Shown one piece after another: positions 53,445 through 62,179 of a stretch of DNA of 64,000 nucleotides. A program made the position numbers and the translations under genes. The number at the start of each line of letters is the position of its first letter. The first letter of the stretch is position 1. This DNA comes from Ralstonia pickettii (GTDB lineage: Bacteria; Pseudomonadota; Gammaproteobacteria; Burkholderiales; Burkholderiaceae), in NCBI RefSeq assembly GCF_016466415.2, contig NZ_CP066772.2, forward strand, positions 1,116,001-1,180,000, read 5' to 3'. Below the pieces are notes generated by a model that saw nothing but the letters and a program-made list of their open reading frames with translations, was not told where the DNA came from and ran no database searches.

Positions 53445-55835
53445 TCAATACAGCAGATATGCCGCGCGCTGGGAAAGAAAGACATCGGCCTGTGCGGTGT
53501 AGGCGCGCTCGATTGCATCCAGCGCAATGCCGTCACGCAGCATCGCCCAGACCGTCTCCGACCCGACAGACGTACGGATCGCCTCCAGCTTGAACTGCTC
53601 CGGATAGCGTTGCGACAGTACGCGGGCGAGCGCTAAACCGATGCGGCCCGGGCGGGTCAGAGCTGACACCCGCTGGATCGCCACACCCGAGCACGAGCGG
53701 CCATGGTACGGCCCTTCCGCAGGAACGAAATGGACGGGTGTATAGATGGCGCCCGTGTCCAGCGCATTGAGTTCTCGCGCGAGCGCCGCGCCGTCCATCC
53801 ATGGCGCTCCTACCATGCCAAACGGCGCCGTCGTGCCTCTGCCTACGCTCACACGTGCGCCCTCGACCAACCCCACATCCGGATATCGCTCCAGGGCAGA
53901 AAGATCGCGCAGGTTCGGCGATGGCGGAACCCAACCCAGCCCGGTGTCGGCAAAGCGCATTGCGCGGTCGTACTGCTCCATGGCCACCACATGCAGCGCC
54001 GCGCCGATGTGCAGTTCGCCATTCAGCAACCTGGCAAGCTCGCCGATCGTCATGCCGTGCAGAAGCGGCAGCGGCACGTAGTTCGTCAATGAGCGGTCCG
54101 CCGTATCGGATACCGGCCCACCAACCAGATCACCGCCGAGCGGGTTGGGACGGTCCAGCACCAGCACTGGGATATGGGCCTTCGCAGCAGCTTCCAGCGT
54201 CGCCCCCAGAGTGGCAAGGTAGGTAAAGAACCGCACGCCGGCGTCCTGGAGGTCAAACACCAGAGCGTCCAGATCGGCCAGCGCGCTGCGCGGTATGGCT
54301 TTGCTGTTGCCATAGAGGCTATGGACGACCAAGTTGGAGCGTGGGTCGATCGTGTCACCGAAGCGCGCGTCGAGATCGGTGCCGATACCGTGCTCCGGTG
54401 CGAAGATCGCGTTCAACCGCACACCGGGTGCCTGACTGAGTACATCGATGGTGCGCCGCCCCTGCGCATCGAAGCCACTGTGGTTGGTAACCAGGCCGAC
54501 CCGCTTCCCGACCAGCGGTGCGAAGCCGCTTGCCTCCAGCACATCGATGCCTGTTCGAACGGGCCCCACCGCCATGGGCAAGCGCCGTTCCGCGCCGATC
54601 ACGGCGTCGGCCATGGTCGGGGCACGCGTGGCGATCTGCTGACCAGAGAGCAGCGGCGCAGTGCTCGATACCAGATTCAGGACGGCTTCACGCAACGGCA
54701 TGGCGTTACCCCGCTCGTCCGGATACAGGCGGCTCGTGAGCACAATGACAAACCGGCGCGTGACCAAGTCGATCCATAAGCCGGTTCCGGTGTAGCCCAG
54801 ATGCTGAACGAGCCCCGCGCGCGGTGCGCGATAGCGGTTGGGGATCAACGGCGCCTGCACTTCCCAACCCAACGTGCGCGTCGCCTCCACGGCAGTCGAA
54901 CCGTCGGGCGTCAACAGCAGGGCAACGCTGTCCGGTTGCAAGATTTGGTGGCCCCCCAGGCTGCCCCCGTTGAGAAGCATCCTGGCGAACAGCGCGAGGT
55001 CATCCGCCGTGGAGAACAAGCCCGCATTGCCGGAGACACCCCCCAGTGCGGCGGCGGTCGGATCATGCACGTTGCCGCGAAGCCATCGTCCGTTGCGCAC
55101 GATGGTCGGCGCGATACGGGCAATCGCCCTGTGGCTCGGACGGAACGCGGTGTCGCGCATGCCAAGCGGTCGAAAGATATGCTGCGCGCACCATGCGTCC
55201 AGTCCCATCCCGCTGACACGCTGGACAAGCTCGCCCAAGGCGACATAGTTGAGATCGCTGTAGATGACATTGCGCCCCGGCTCCCCTATCGGGGGCATGA
55301 TTTCGATGGCGTGAAGCACCGTGGCGTGGCTGCGGAGTTCCGATCGGGCAGCCAGGCCCGAAGGAAGTCCAGACGTGTGATTGAGCAATTGCCGTAGGGT
55401 GATGCCTGCCTTCCCTGCGTCGCCGAAGGCCGGCCAGTAACGGCTGGCCGGTGCGTCCAGTTCCAAACGTCCGCGCTCTGCCAGTTGCAGTACCGCCGTG
55501 GCCGTGGCCACTGCCTTGGTGAGCGATGCGAGATCGAAGATCGTGTCTTCGGTCATCGGCTCGGCGGGACCGGTGGATCGCTGACCCAGCGCAACACGTT
55601 CGCGCACCGCATTGGCTTCACCGATCGCGACGACAGCTCCGGCCACATTGGCATCGGCAATCTGCGCAGCAACTACGGCTTCCAGCTCGTGCATGGGCAC
55701 TGGCGCACCCAGCGGCCCAGGGTCGTTGGCAATGGGCGCGGCCTGCCCACTCTGCATGCAGGCCAACAGCGCCGCTGTCACTACCGCGACTATCGCGGCA
55801 AGTTGGCTGGATCGTAACGATTGCGCGCGTTCCAT
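53445..55835 (-). CDS. Beta-lactamase-like / NamZ (DUF1343) fusion protein
   Basis: 796 residues with an N-terminal signal/anchor. Domain 1 (about 45-395) is a serine beta-lactamase/penicillin-binding-like fold with SLTK at 104-107 and YSDLNY further on. Domain 2 (about 415-796) is DUF1343, now known as NamZ-type exo-N-acetylmuramidase: VGLVTNHSG, AIFAPEHGIG, VFDLQDAGVRFFTYL, LDRPNPLGG. Together they would trim peptide and sugar parts of peptidoglycan fragments. The start overlaps the upstream glycosidase-like gene by about 46 bp, which is long; a GTG at 55844 is an alternative. Last gene of a four-gene envelope operon. Confidence 0.88.
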   Translation of the reverse strand: MERAQSLRSSQLAAIVAVVTAALLACMQSGQAAPIANDPGPLGAPVPMHELEAVVAAQIADANVAGAVVAIGEANAVRERVALGQRSTGPAEPMTEDTIFDLASLTKAVATATAVLQLAERGRLELDAPASRYWPAFGDAGKAGITLRQLLNHTSGLPSGLAARSELRSHATVLHAIEIMPPIGEPGRNVIYSDLNYVALGELVQRVSGMGLDAWCAQHIFRPLGMRDTAFRPSHRAIARIAPTIVRNGRWLRGNVHDPTAAALGGVSGNAGLFSTADDLALFARMLLNGGSLGGHQILQPDSVALLLTPDGSTAVEATRTLGWEVQAPLIPNRYRAPRAGLVQHLGYTGTGLWIDLVTRRFVIVLTSRLYPDERGNAMPLREAVLNLVSSTAPLLSGQQIATRAPTMADAVIGAERRLPMAVGPVRTGIDVLEASGFAPLVGKRVGLVTNHSGFDAQGRRTIDVLSQAPGVRLNAIFAPEHGIGTDLDARFGDTIDPRSNLVVHSLYGNSKAIPRSALADLDALVFDLQDAGVRFFTYLATLGATLEAAAKAHIPVLVLDRPNPLGGDLVGGPVSDTADRSLTNYVPLPLLHGMTIGELARLLNGELHIGAALHVVAMEQYDRAMRFADTGLGWVPPSPNLRDLSALERYPDVGLVEGARVSVGRGTTAPFGMVGAPWMDGAALARELNALDTGAIYTPVHFVPAEGPYHGRSCSGVAIQRVSALTRPGRIGLALARVLSQRYPEQFKLEAIRTSVGSETVWAMLRDGIALDAIERAYTAQADVFLSQRAAYLLY

Positions 55836-57052
55836 AGCATCCACCCGTTGGTGCCTTCCGCATCGGCAGCGTCGACCTGGGCGCGAATCATCTCGGCGTT
55901 GAACTCGCGATGATCAAAGGCATAGTCCCGGAACGCTTGCAGCCAAGGCCGGAACCGCTCTCCCGGCAAACCTGTGCGGCGCTTCGCTTCAGCCAGCGAA
56001 CGCGAGACGATCTCGCCGGGCTGCTCAGTCGGCTTTCTGGTGCCCGGCAGGCCCCATGTGAAGCCGGAGGGGTACAGCATGGGCGAGATGTAATCGACCA
56101 CGGCGCCCAGCGTGTTGATCTGCTGGCCAATCGCCGTGTCGTCGGTGTTCCAGCAGACGTAGCCGAAAATATCCGCCGCCAGGTAAATGTTGTACGCCCG
56201 CAGCCGTTCTCTCGCCCGCGCAAGGAACCCCGTGATGGCCGCAACCCGATGTGCTTGCGTATTGGCCTGATGAAACTGCAAGCCATTGGCGTCCGGAAAG
56301 CGCAGATAGTCGAACTGGATTTCATCGAACCCCAGTCTTGCTGCCTCTTCCGCCACGTCAAGCGTACTGGCCCACGCGGCTTCGACACTGGGGTCGATCC
56401 ATTGTTGGTCTTCGCGATCGCGCCAGACCTCTCCATCACGATCACGCACCGCCCATTCGGGGTGCGCTCGAGCCAAGCGGTCGTCCTTGAACACGACGAT
56501 GCGCGCAATCAGATACAGCCCACGCAAGTGGAGTTGCCGAATCACGGCGGCGAACTGGTTGATGCGGGCCACCCGGTCTTTTTGTTCGGGGACTGCGCCC
56601 ACCGCCACACGAGCCGCACTCGGGTAAGGTGTGTCGCCCCGGTCGCCCTTCATGTCGATCACCAGCGCATTGATGGCCGTCTGCCCCTGGAGTGCGACGG
56701 CGGCATCGCGCAAGGAACGGTTGGATACGCCCTGTACCGACAGGTAGACCGCCCGGGGCTTGATCTGCTTGAGCGGTATCTCGACTGCGGGTAGCGGGCC
56801 GCCCAGCATCAGCTCGGCACGTGCATAGCCGGGGGCGCGGACGCTGACCGTCGCCCGTGCTTCCACTGCCGATGCCGGAATGCTAATCAGACCGGCAGCA
56901 TCGGTCTTTCCGCTTTCGCCCTGAACGAATGTGATTGCGCCCTCTACAGGAACGCGGGTCTGTGCGTCTATCACCCTGACCTCGGCAGCGCCGGCAAACT
57001 GCACCCAAGAGAGCAAGGCCGCTACAAGCCAGAGGTGTGCGCGGCTACTCAT
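55790..57052 (-). CDS. Putative glycoside hydrolase (DUF4015 type), secreted
   Basis: 420 residues with a signal peptide (about 1-22). A small beta domain (about 25-110) precedes a TIM-barrel-like putative glycosidase domain with LVIDMKGDRGDTPYP, LGFDEIQFDYLRFPDANG and DYISPMLYPSGFTWG, the acidic residues being likely catalytic. ATG overlaps the deacetylase stop by 8 bp. Substrate is not known; the setting suggests cell-wall or exopolysaccharide sugar. Confidence 0.85.
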   Translation of the reverse strand: MSSRAHLWLVAALLSWVQFAGAAEVRVIDAQTRVPVEGAITFVQGESGKTDAAGLISIPASAVEARATVSVRAPGYARAELMLGGPLPAVEIPLKQIKPRAVYLSVQGVSNRSLRDAAVALQGQTAINALVIDMKGDRGDTPYPSAARVAVGAVPEQKDRVARINQFAAVIRQLHLRGLYLIARIVVFKDDRLARAHPEWAVRDRDGEVWRDREDQQWIDPSVEAAWASTLDVAEEAARLGFDEIQFDYLRFPDANGLQFHQANTQAHRVAAITGFLARARERLRAYNIYLAADIFGYVCWNTDDTAIGQQINTLGAVVDYISPMLYPSGFTWGLPGTRKPTEQPGEIVSRSLAEAKRRTGLPGERFRPWLQAFRDYAFDHREFNAEMIRAQVDAADAEGTNGWMLWNARNRYDPANLPR

Positions 57053-57836
57053 GATTACCACCCCCGGCTGCATTGAGAATGTTCGCCATGCATCGCGCAC
57101 CACAGCCATCGGTGATCAGGTATCGGGGCAACGCCATGGCAGGTTGACTCGCCCGCAGCGGTTGCGCGTCCAGCGTGAAGGCCGCGGTATAGCCCTCCTC
57201 CCGTGCGAGGCGCTCCAGCTCGGGATCGTGGATGCCGAAGGGCCATGCCAGTGCGTGCACCGGGGCTCCGGTCTCTGTTTCGATGCGCTCCTTCGCGCGG
57301 CGCAACTGATCGCGGGCGAACTTGATGAAATCATCGGCGCTCCGGTGCATCCGCTCCACGCGGAAGTCCGGATGCCAGTACGTATGGGATTGCACGCCAA
57401 ACTGTCCGGTGCGGGCCAACGCTCGCAACTGGGGCCAGGTCATCGCGTATGGAGCATTCGAGATGGCAGACGGGTACACAAATAGCGTCACGGGAATGCC
57501 CCGACCGCGCAGCGCGGGCCACAACGTCTCGTACACAGACCGATGGCCGTCATCCACCGTAATGGCAACCGCCTTTGCGGGCAGTGCACCTTGCTCGCCG
57601 TCGTGCCAGCGCACGATGTCTGCGAGCGGAACGATGCGATAACCCGCCGCCTCGATCGCCTGTAAATGCGCCTCGAATGTCTGCATCCGAACCGTCATGG
57701 TGCTATCCACCGTCGGTGCAAAGCGGTGATAGACGAGCACCACCACGTGCGGTTCCAGGGCAGGCATGTCTGCGTTGGCTCCAGGGCACGCAAACACCAG
57801 AATCGCCCAGCACAACGAGAAGACCCAGGTGTTCAC
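57045..57836 (-). CDS. Secreted polysaccharide deacetylase
   Basis: 263 residues from a GTG with CGGAG 8-9 nt upstream; the open frame goes further but lacks support. Signal peptide, then the NodB/CE4 fold: VLVYHRF, catalytic TVDDGHRS, SHTYWHPDF (metal His) and WPFGIHDPEL. Removes N- or O-acetyl groups from a polysaccharide such as peptidoglycan or PNAG. Second gene of the envelope operon. Confidence 0.87.
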   Translation of the reverse strand: MNTWVFSLCWAILVFACPGANADMPALEPHVVVLVYHRFAPTVDSTMTVRMQTFEAHLQAIEAAGYRIVPLADIVRWHDGEQGALPAKAVAITVDDGHRSVYETLWPALRGRGIPVTLFVYPSAISNAPYAMTWPQLRALARTGQFGVQSHTYWHPDFRVERMHRSADDFIKFARDQLRRAKERIETETGAPVHALAWPFGIHDPELERLAREEGYTAAFTLDAQPLRASQPAMALPRYLITDGCGARCMANILNAAGGGNHE

Positions 57837-57888
57837 AGCCGTGGCTCCGAATAAGGATGGAGGGTGCGCATCGCTTACCCCGCACCGC

Positions 57889-58482
57889 CTATGACTCGCG
57901 TGGGGTGCCGTGCAGCCAGTGCCAAAGCAGCACCCCGCTGCCCGCCATGCCGCCCAGATGCGCAAAGTGCGCAACATTGACTTCGGTGCCGCTCACGCCG
58001 AGGGTCAGCTCCACAATCGCATAGAGCGTCGCGAACACCCACGCCGGCATCGGGATGGGCGGGATCAACGGAACGATGATGCGATTGGGAAACAGGACGG
58101 CATACGCGAGAAGCAGTCCGAATACGCCCCCGGACGCGCCAATGACCGGCCCCGCCGGAAGAATGCTCAAGGCCGTAAAAGCGAGTTGCGCGAAGGCTGC
58201 ACTCAAGATACTGGACAGATAGAGCTGCCAAGTCCGAGGCGCACCCACGGTACGTTCGACGTCGCGCCCGAACAGGTAGAGGCCGAACATGTTGAACGCC
58301 AGATGCGCGCCATTTGCGTGCAGGAAGGCGTATGTCAGCGGCTGCCACGGCAGGAATCCTCCCCCAACGCCGCCGCCAGATACGCCGAGTGGCCAGAGCG
58401 CAAAGGTTCGTAGCAACGCGTCCCCCGCAAAGACTTCTGCAACGAACGCCGCCACGTTGATGAGGATGAGCAGCTTGATCAT
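57889..58482 (-). CDS. Rhomboid-family intramembrane protease
   Basis: 197 residues, six membrane helices. Catalytic Ser in GASGGVFG and His in AHFAHLGGMAGSG are present, as is the HANGAHLAFNMFGLYLFG block of helix 2. ATG follows AGGGGTGCC. First gene of the envelope operon; it could release or activate a membrane-bound partner encoded here or elsewhere. Confidence 0.92.
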   Translation of the reverse strand: MIKLLILINVAAFVAEVFAGDALLRTFALWPLGVSGGGVGGGFLPWQPLTYAFLHANGAHLAFNMFGLYLFGRDVERTVGAPRTWQLYLSSILSAAFAQLAFTALSILPAGPVIGASGGVFGLLLAYAVLFPNRIIVPLIPPIPMPAWVFATLYAIVELTLGVSGTEVNVAHFAHLGGMAGSGVLLWHWLHGTPRES

Positions 58483-58505
58483 GAAGGCACCCCTGATCTC
58501 TGCCC

Positions 58506-58546
58506 ACGATACGGCTGCGCGCGTTGGCAGGGTTGATCTCGCGCAA
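58506..58546 (-). promoter_or_regulatory. FNR-type class II promoter, envelope operon
   Basis: Box read on the minus strand as TTGCGCGAGATCAA (58546-58533), 21 nt spacer, good -10 TATCGT (58511-58506). Confidence 0.65.
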
Positions 58547-58573
58547 GGCGGTTCGAATGTGTGTCGTGATCCT
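58533..58573 (+). promoter_or_regulatory. Same FNR box read toward polX
   Basis: On the plus strand the box is TTGATCTCGCGCAA (58533-58546); 21 nt later lies GATCCT (58568-58573), a weak -10. The box may serve both directions. Confidence 0.45.
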
Positions 58574-58662
58574 GCAATGCAACGCGTTCCGTTTGATGTG
58601 CCGCAAGGCCCCGGCATGGCCAGATGAAACGATGGAGCTACGTGCACGCAAGAGGATGACCC

Positions 58663-60411
58663 ATGCCTTTGGCCGCTTCCTATCAATACCCCGCGAACCA
58701 GGCCATCGCCGCGATCTTCAACGAAATCGCTAATCTGCTGGAGATTGAAGAGGCCAACCCGTTTCGGGTGCGTGCTTACCGCAATGCCGCACGCATGGTC
58801 GAAGGCCTGACCGAAGGCGTTGACGCCATGCTGGCACGCGGCGCCGATTTGACCGCCTTGCCGGGCGTGGGAGTCGACCTCGCGGCAAAGATGCGCGAGA
58901 TCGTCGAAACGGGAAGCTGCGCCATGCTCACGCGCGTGCGTACCGAGGTTCCAGCGTACGTGCTGCAACTGCTCCAGTTGCCTGGCCTTGGTCCAAGGCG
59001 GGCACGCGCGTTGCAGCACGAACTGGGCATCACATCCCTGGATGAGTTGGCCCGGGCCGCGGCCGCTCACCGCATTCGCGAACTGCATGGCTTTGGCGCC
59101 CGAAGCGAACAGCGTTTGCTCGAAGCCCTCAACGCACGCCTGACGCGCGATCGCCGTTACGGTCTGGCAATCGCCAAGCCGTGTGCCGATGCATTGACGC
59201 ATTACCTGCTGGCAAGCGGGCTGGTCGACCAACTCGTCGTTGCCGGCAGCTACCGCAGAGGGCGAGACACCGTGGGGGACCTTGATCTGCTCATCACGGG
59301 AAGAAAACGCGCCCAGATCGTGGAGCATCTCGTGCACTACAACGAGGTTGCCACCCGAATTTCAGCAGGCCCCACCCGCGCCAGCGTCGTCCTGAAAAAT
59401 GGCATGCAGGTGGACTTGCGGGTGGTGCGGCCCGATGCTTTCGGCGCGGCGCTGGTGTATTTCACCGGCTCGAAGCCTCATAACATCGCACTGCGCAAGC
59501 TTGCGCAGGCCCAGGGTCTGAAGATCAACGAGTACGGCGTCTTCCGAGGAAAGGAGCGCATTGCCGGCCAGACGGAGGCATCGGTCTACCGCGCCGTCGG
59601 GTTGCCCTGGATCTGCCCCGAACTGCGCGAAGACCACGGGGAGATCGCAGCCGCGCAGTCGGGCCGACTGCCATCCCTTGTTGAGCAGGGCGACATCAAG
59701 GGGGATCTTCATGTCCACACATCCGCCAGCGATGGCACCGCCAGCCTTGAAGCCATGGCAGCACAGGCGCGCCTGCTGGGCTATCAATACCTGGCGGTGA
59801 CCGACCATTCGCCGCGCATTGCCGTGACGCACGGGCTCACCGCAGAGCGCCTGGCCGCACAAGCCGACGACATCGACCGTTTCAATGCCGAACACAAGGG
59901 TTGGCCCGTGCTGCTCAAGGGGGTTGAAGTCGACATTCTGGAGGACGGGTCACTGGACCTGCCCGATTCGGTGCTGGGCCGCCTGGACCTTGTGGTGGGC
60001 GCCATCCACAGCCACTTCAACCTGTCGGCTGATCAACAGACATCGCGCATTCTGCGCGCGCTCGATCATCCGCACTTCAGCATCCTCGCCCATCCGCTGG
60101 GCCGCCTGATCGGCGAGCGCAACGCCTGCAACGTGGATCTCACGCGGGTGCTGACCGCCATTGCCCAGCGCGGCTGCTACGTGGAGGCCAACGCGCAGCC
60201 CGCGCGCCTCGACCTAGCCGACATTGGATGCCGCCTGGCAAAGGCGGAGGGCGTGCTCGTGAGCATTGCGTCGGACGCGCACAGCCCGGCCGATCTGCTG
60301 AACCTGCCGCTTGGTGTCACACAGGCCCGCCGGGCGTGGCTGGGGCAGGCAGACGTGCTCAATGCGCACGCGCTCCACACGCTGCTTCCGTTGTTGAAGC
60401 GGACCATGTGA
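58663..60411 (+). CDS. polX: Family X DNA polymerase with PHP domain (PolX)
   Basis: 582 residues. N-terminal 8-kDa-like helix-hairpin-helix region (NPFRVRAYRNAARMVEGL; LPGVGVDLAAKM), palm/fingers of a family X polymerase with the nucleotidyl motif GSYRRGRDTVGDLDLLI, then a C-terminal PHP phosphoesterase domain (DLHVHTSASDGTASLE; VTDHSPR; SDAHSPADLL). Bacterial PolX fills gaps in base-excision repair and has 3'-5' exonuclease in the PHP domain. Full length. Divergent from the rhomboid operon. Confidence 0.93.
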   Translation: MPLAASYQYPANQAIAAIFNEIANLLEIEEANPFRVRAYRNAARMVEGLTEGVDAMLARGADLTALPGVGVDLAAKMREIVETGSCAMLTRVRTEVPAYVLQLLQLPGLGPRRARALQHELGITSLDELARAAAAHRIRELHGFGARSEQRLLEALNARLTRDRRYGLAIAKPCADALTHYLLASGLVDQLVVAGSYRRGRDTVGDLDLLITGRKRAQIVEHLVHYNEVATRISAGPTRASVVLKNGMQVDLRVVRPDAFGAALVYFTGSKPHNIALRKLAQAQGLKINEYGVFRGKERIAGQTEASVYRAVGLPWICPELREDHGEIAAAQSGRLPSLVEQGDIKGDLHVHTSASDGTASLEAMAAQARLLGYQYLAVTDHSPRIAVTHGLTAERLAAQADDIDRFNAEHKGWPVLLKGVEVDILEDGSLDLPDSVLGRLDLVVGAIHSHFNLSADQQTSRILRALDHPHFSILAHPLGRLIGERNACNVDLTRVLTAIAQRGCYVEANAQPARLDLADIGCRLAKAEGVLVSIASDAHSPADLLNLPLGVTQARRAWLGQADVLNAHALHTLLPLLKRTM

Positions 60412-60483
60412 CGACCACATGCGCACACCACCTCGGACAGTCTGTATCTGCAGCGCAACATGTCGTACGCCGTGCCCATCGGG

Positions 60484-60524
60484 TTGATCCGAGTCAAGGT
60501 GCCGGAAATCGTGCGGTCAAGAAT
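60484..60524 (+). promoter_or_regulatory. FNR-type class II promoter, HPF copy 3
   Basis: Box TTGATCCGAGTCAA (60484-60497), 21 nt spacer, -10-like AAGAAT (60519-60524). Confidence 0.7.
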
Positions 60525-60572
60525 GAACACATGATTTTCCACATCAGTAACCAGACCAATCGGAGCCAAACC

Positions 60573-60890
60573 ATGAGCGTCCCAGTCGATATTTCTTTCC
60601 AGGGAATTCCGCATTCCAAGGCCGTCGAAGAAGCGGTTATCAAGCATGCAGACCGCTTGAAGCGCATTCGTGCCGATCTGATGCGGTGCCGCGTCAGCCT
60701 TGCCGTGGGTGCCAAGCACCAGCACCAGGGCAAGCCTTTCGACGTCAACGTCCACGTGTTCACACCGCATCAGACGCATGTTTCGAGCAACACCTCCAAC
60801 GAGGACCCATACGTCGCACTTCACGAGGCTTTCTCGCACGTGGAACGAATGCTCTTGGAAGCCGGTAGCAAACGCTCGTCACAGTCTTGA
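60573..60890 (+). CDS. Short hibernation-factor-like (HPF/RaiA) protein, copy 3
   Basis: 105 residues, ATG after CGGAG. Starts VPVDISFQGIPHSKAVEEAV with basic HADRLKRIRADLMRCRV, which fits the 30S-binding face, and ends with a helix YVALHEAFSHVERMLLEAG. Short form without a dimerisation tail. Closest to copy 2 at 46163. It has its own FNR-type promoter, so hibernation factor dose should rise when oxygen falls. Confidence 0.85.
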   Translation: MSVPVDISFQGIPHSKAVEEAVIKHADRLKRIRADLMRCRVSLAVGAKHQHQGKPFDVNVHVFTPHQTHVSSNTSNEDPYVALHEAFSHVERMLLEAGSKRSSQS

Positions 60891-60913
60891 GGCGTCGTGG
60901 GCATGCACACGCG

Positions 60914-61660
60914 CTATTGCATGTGCAAGCCACCATTCACGGCCAGATTGGCGCCGGTAACGTAGGCAGCGTCCTCGCCGCACAGGAAGGCGACCAAGGC
61001 AGCCACTTCTTCTGGCCGGCCGAGGCGGCCTACGGGAATCTGCGGAAGAATCCGCTCTTGCATGATGTCGCTGGGAATATCGCGCGTCATTCGCGTGGCG
61101 AGATAGCCGGGCGAGATTGTGTTGACGGTCACGCCCTTTGCGGCGCACTCGAGGGCCAGCGCCTTGGTGAACCCGTGTATGCCGGCCTTGGCCGCCGCGT
61201 AGTTCGTCTGCCCGAACGCGCCCCGCGATCCGTTGACCGACGAGATGTTGATGATGCGGCCCCAACCGCGCTCGATCATGCCTTCGTACAGCGGCTTGGT
61301 CATGTTGAAGACGGAGTCGAGATCGGTGGCCAGCACGTTCCGCCAGGCGTCCAGCGTCATGCGCTTGAAGGTCATGTCTTGCGTGATGCCGGCGTTGTTG
61401 ACCAGAATATCGACCGGGCCGACGGTCGCAAGCACGTCGGACGCGCATCGCTGGCAAGCGTCGTAGTCGGCAACATCCACCGCGAACGTCTGGAACAGAC
61501 GCCCCTGGGCATGCTGTTCCGCGATCCATGCAGTCACATGTGTATTGCCCAACGAATGGGTGACCACAACCCGATGCCCTTGCGCATGCAGACGGATGGC
61601 AATGGCTTCGCCCAGACCGCCCATGCCACCGGTAATGAGCGCAATGCGATGTGTTGTCAT
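60914..61660 (-). CDS. phbB: Acetoacetyl-CoA reductase-like SDR
   Basis: 248 residues, classical short-chain dehydrogenase. Cofactor loop TGGMGGLGEAIA, NNAGI, catalytic Ser in INISSVNG and YAAAK. The lid stretch ISPGYLATRMTRDIP and overall sequence match PhbB/PhaB, which reduces acetoacetyl-CoA to 3-hydroxybutyryl-CoA with NADPH. ATG with GAGGCC upstream. No phaA or phaC is nearby, so it is probably an additional copy that could serve as a redox sink. Downstream of the YVSGGVG gene by 7 bp and probably part of the nitroreductase operon. Confidence 0.9.
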   Translation of the reverse strand: MTTHRIALITGGMGGLGEAIAIRLHAQGHRVVVTHSLGNTHVTAWIAEQHAQGRLFQTFAVDVADYDACQRCASDVLATVGPVDILVNNAGITQDMTFKRMTLDAWRNVLATDLDSVFNMTKPLYEGMIERGWGRIINISSVNGSRGAFGQTNYAAAKAGIHGFTKALALECAAKGVTVNTISPGYLATRMTRDIPSDIMQERILPQIPVGRLGRPEEVAALVAFLCGEDAAYVTGANLAVNGGLHMQ

Positions 61661-61667
61661 GATGGCC

Positions 61668-62171
61668 TCATCGCGCAGTCGGGCGTGCGCCTGCGCGCGG
61701 GCATCCGCGCTGGCACAGGAGCCACTCGTCTGGCCCAGGTTCGGTGCGCAACCGCACGACCGCATCAACCGGCTGCGCGCCTGCACTCACGTTCACGGTC
61801 TGCATCGCACCGCGATACGCGACCGTGATCTGATAGTGCCCGCGAGGCAAGCGCATATACAACAGCGGCCCCTCCGTGCGCACGCGCAAACGGAGCTTGC
61901 CGCGATCATCCGCAACAGACACATCCACATCCGACAACGCCTCGCCGGTACTGGCCGACACCACGTTCAGCCGTACGTTGAAGCGGCGTGCCATCGCACG
62001 CATGGCATCGCGCTCGTCGCTCCCAACGCCTCCTGACACATAGGCGATCTCGTGCTGGAAGCGCACCTCTGGAGCCGCAGCATCGGGACCGACTGCACTA
62101 GCGTGTGCGCTGGCAGCCAAAGCCAACGCCGCGAAAAAGCCGCGTGGCAAAAGACGACATGCGTGGCTCAT
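61668..62171 (-). CDS. Secreted YVSGGVG-family protein, copy 2
   Basis: 167 residues with a signal peptide (about 1-25), then the same ~110-residue beta domain as the protein at 46834: AYVSGGVGSDERDAMRAMARR, SDVDVSVADDRGKL, TEGPLLYMRLPRGHYQITVAY. (First motif shown in part only as AYVSGGVGSDERDAMR.) The Met/Arg-rich linker of copy 1 is missing, and the tail after the domain is Arg/Cys-rich. Start at 62171 has GAGGT upstream; an ATG at 62183 overlaps the nitroreductase stop as ATGA and is equally possible. Confidence 0.78.
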   Translation of the reverse strand: MSHACRLLPRGFFAALALAASAHASAVGPDAAAPEVRFQHEIAYVSGGVGSDERDAMRAMARRFNVRLNVVSASTGEALSDVDVSVADDRGKLRLRVRTEGPLLYMRLPRGHYQITVAYRGAMQTVNVSAGAQPVDAVVRLRTEPGPDEWLLCQRGCPRAGARPTAR

Positions 62172-62179
62172 CTCATACC

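Noticed and set aside
58663-59337. Long minus-strand frame through the first third of polX joined to the rhomboid gene
   Set aside because: It is a frame extension with no ribosome site; the rhomboid start at 58482 has one and gives a normal-length protein.
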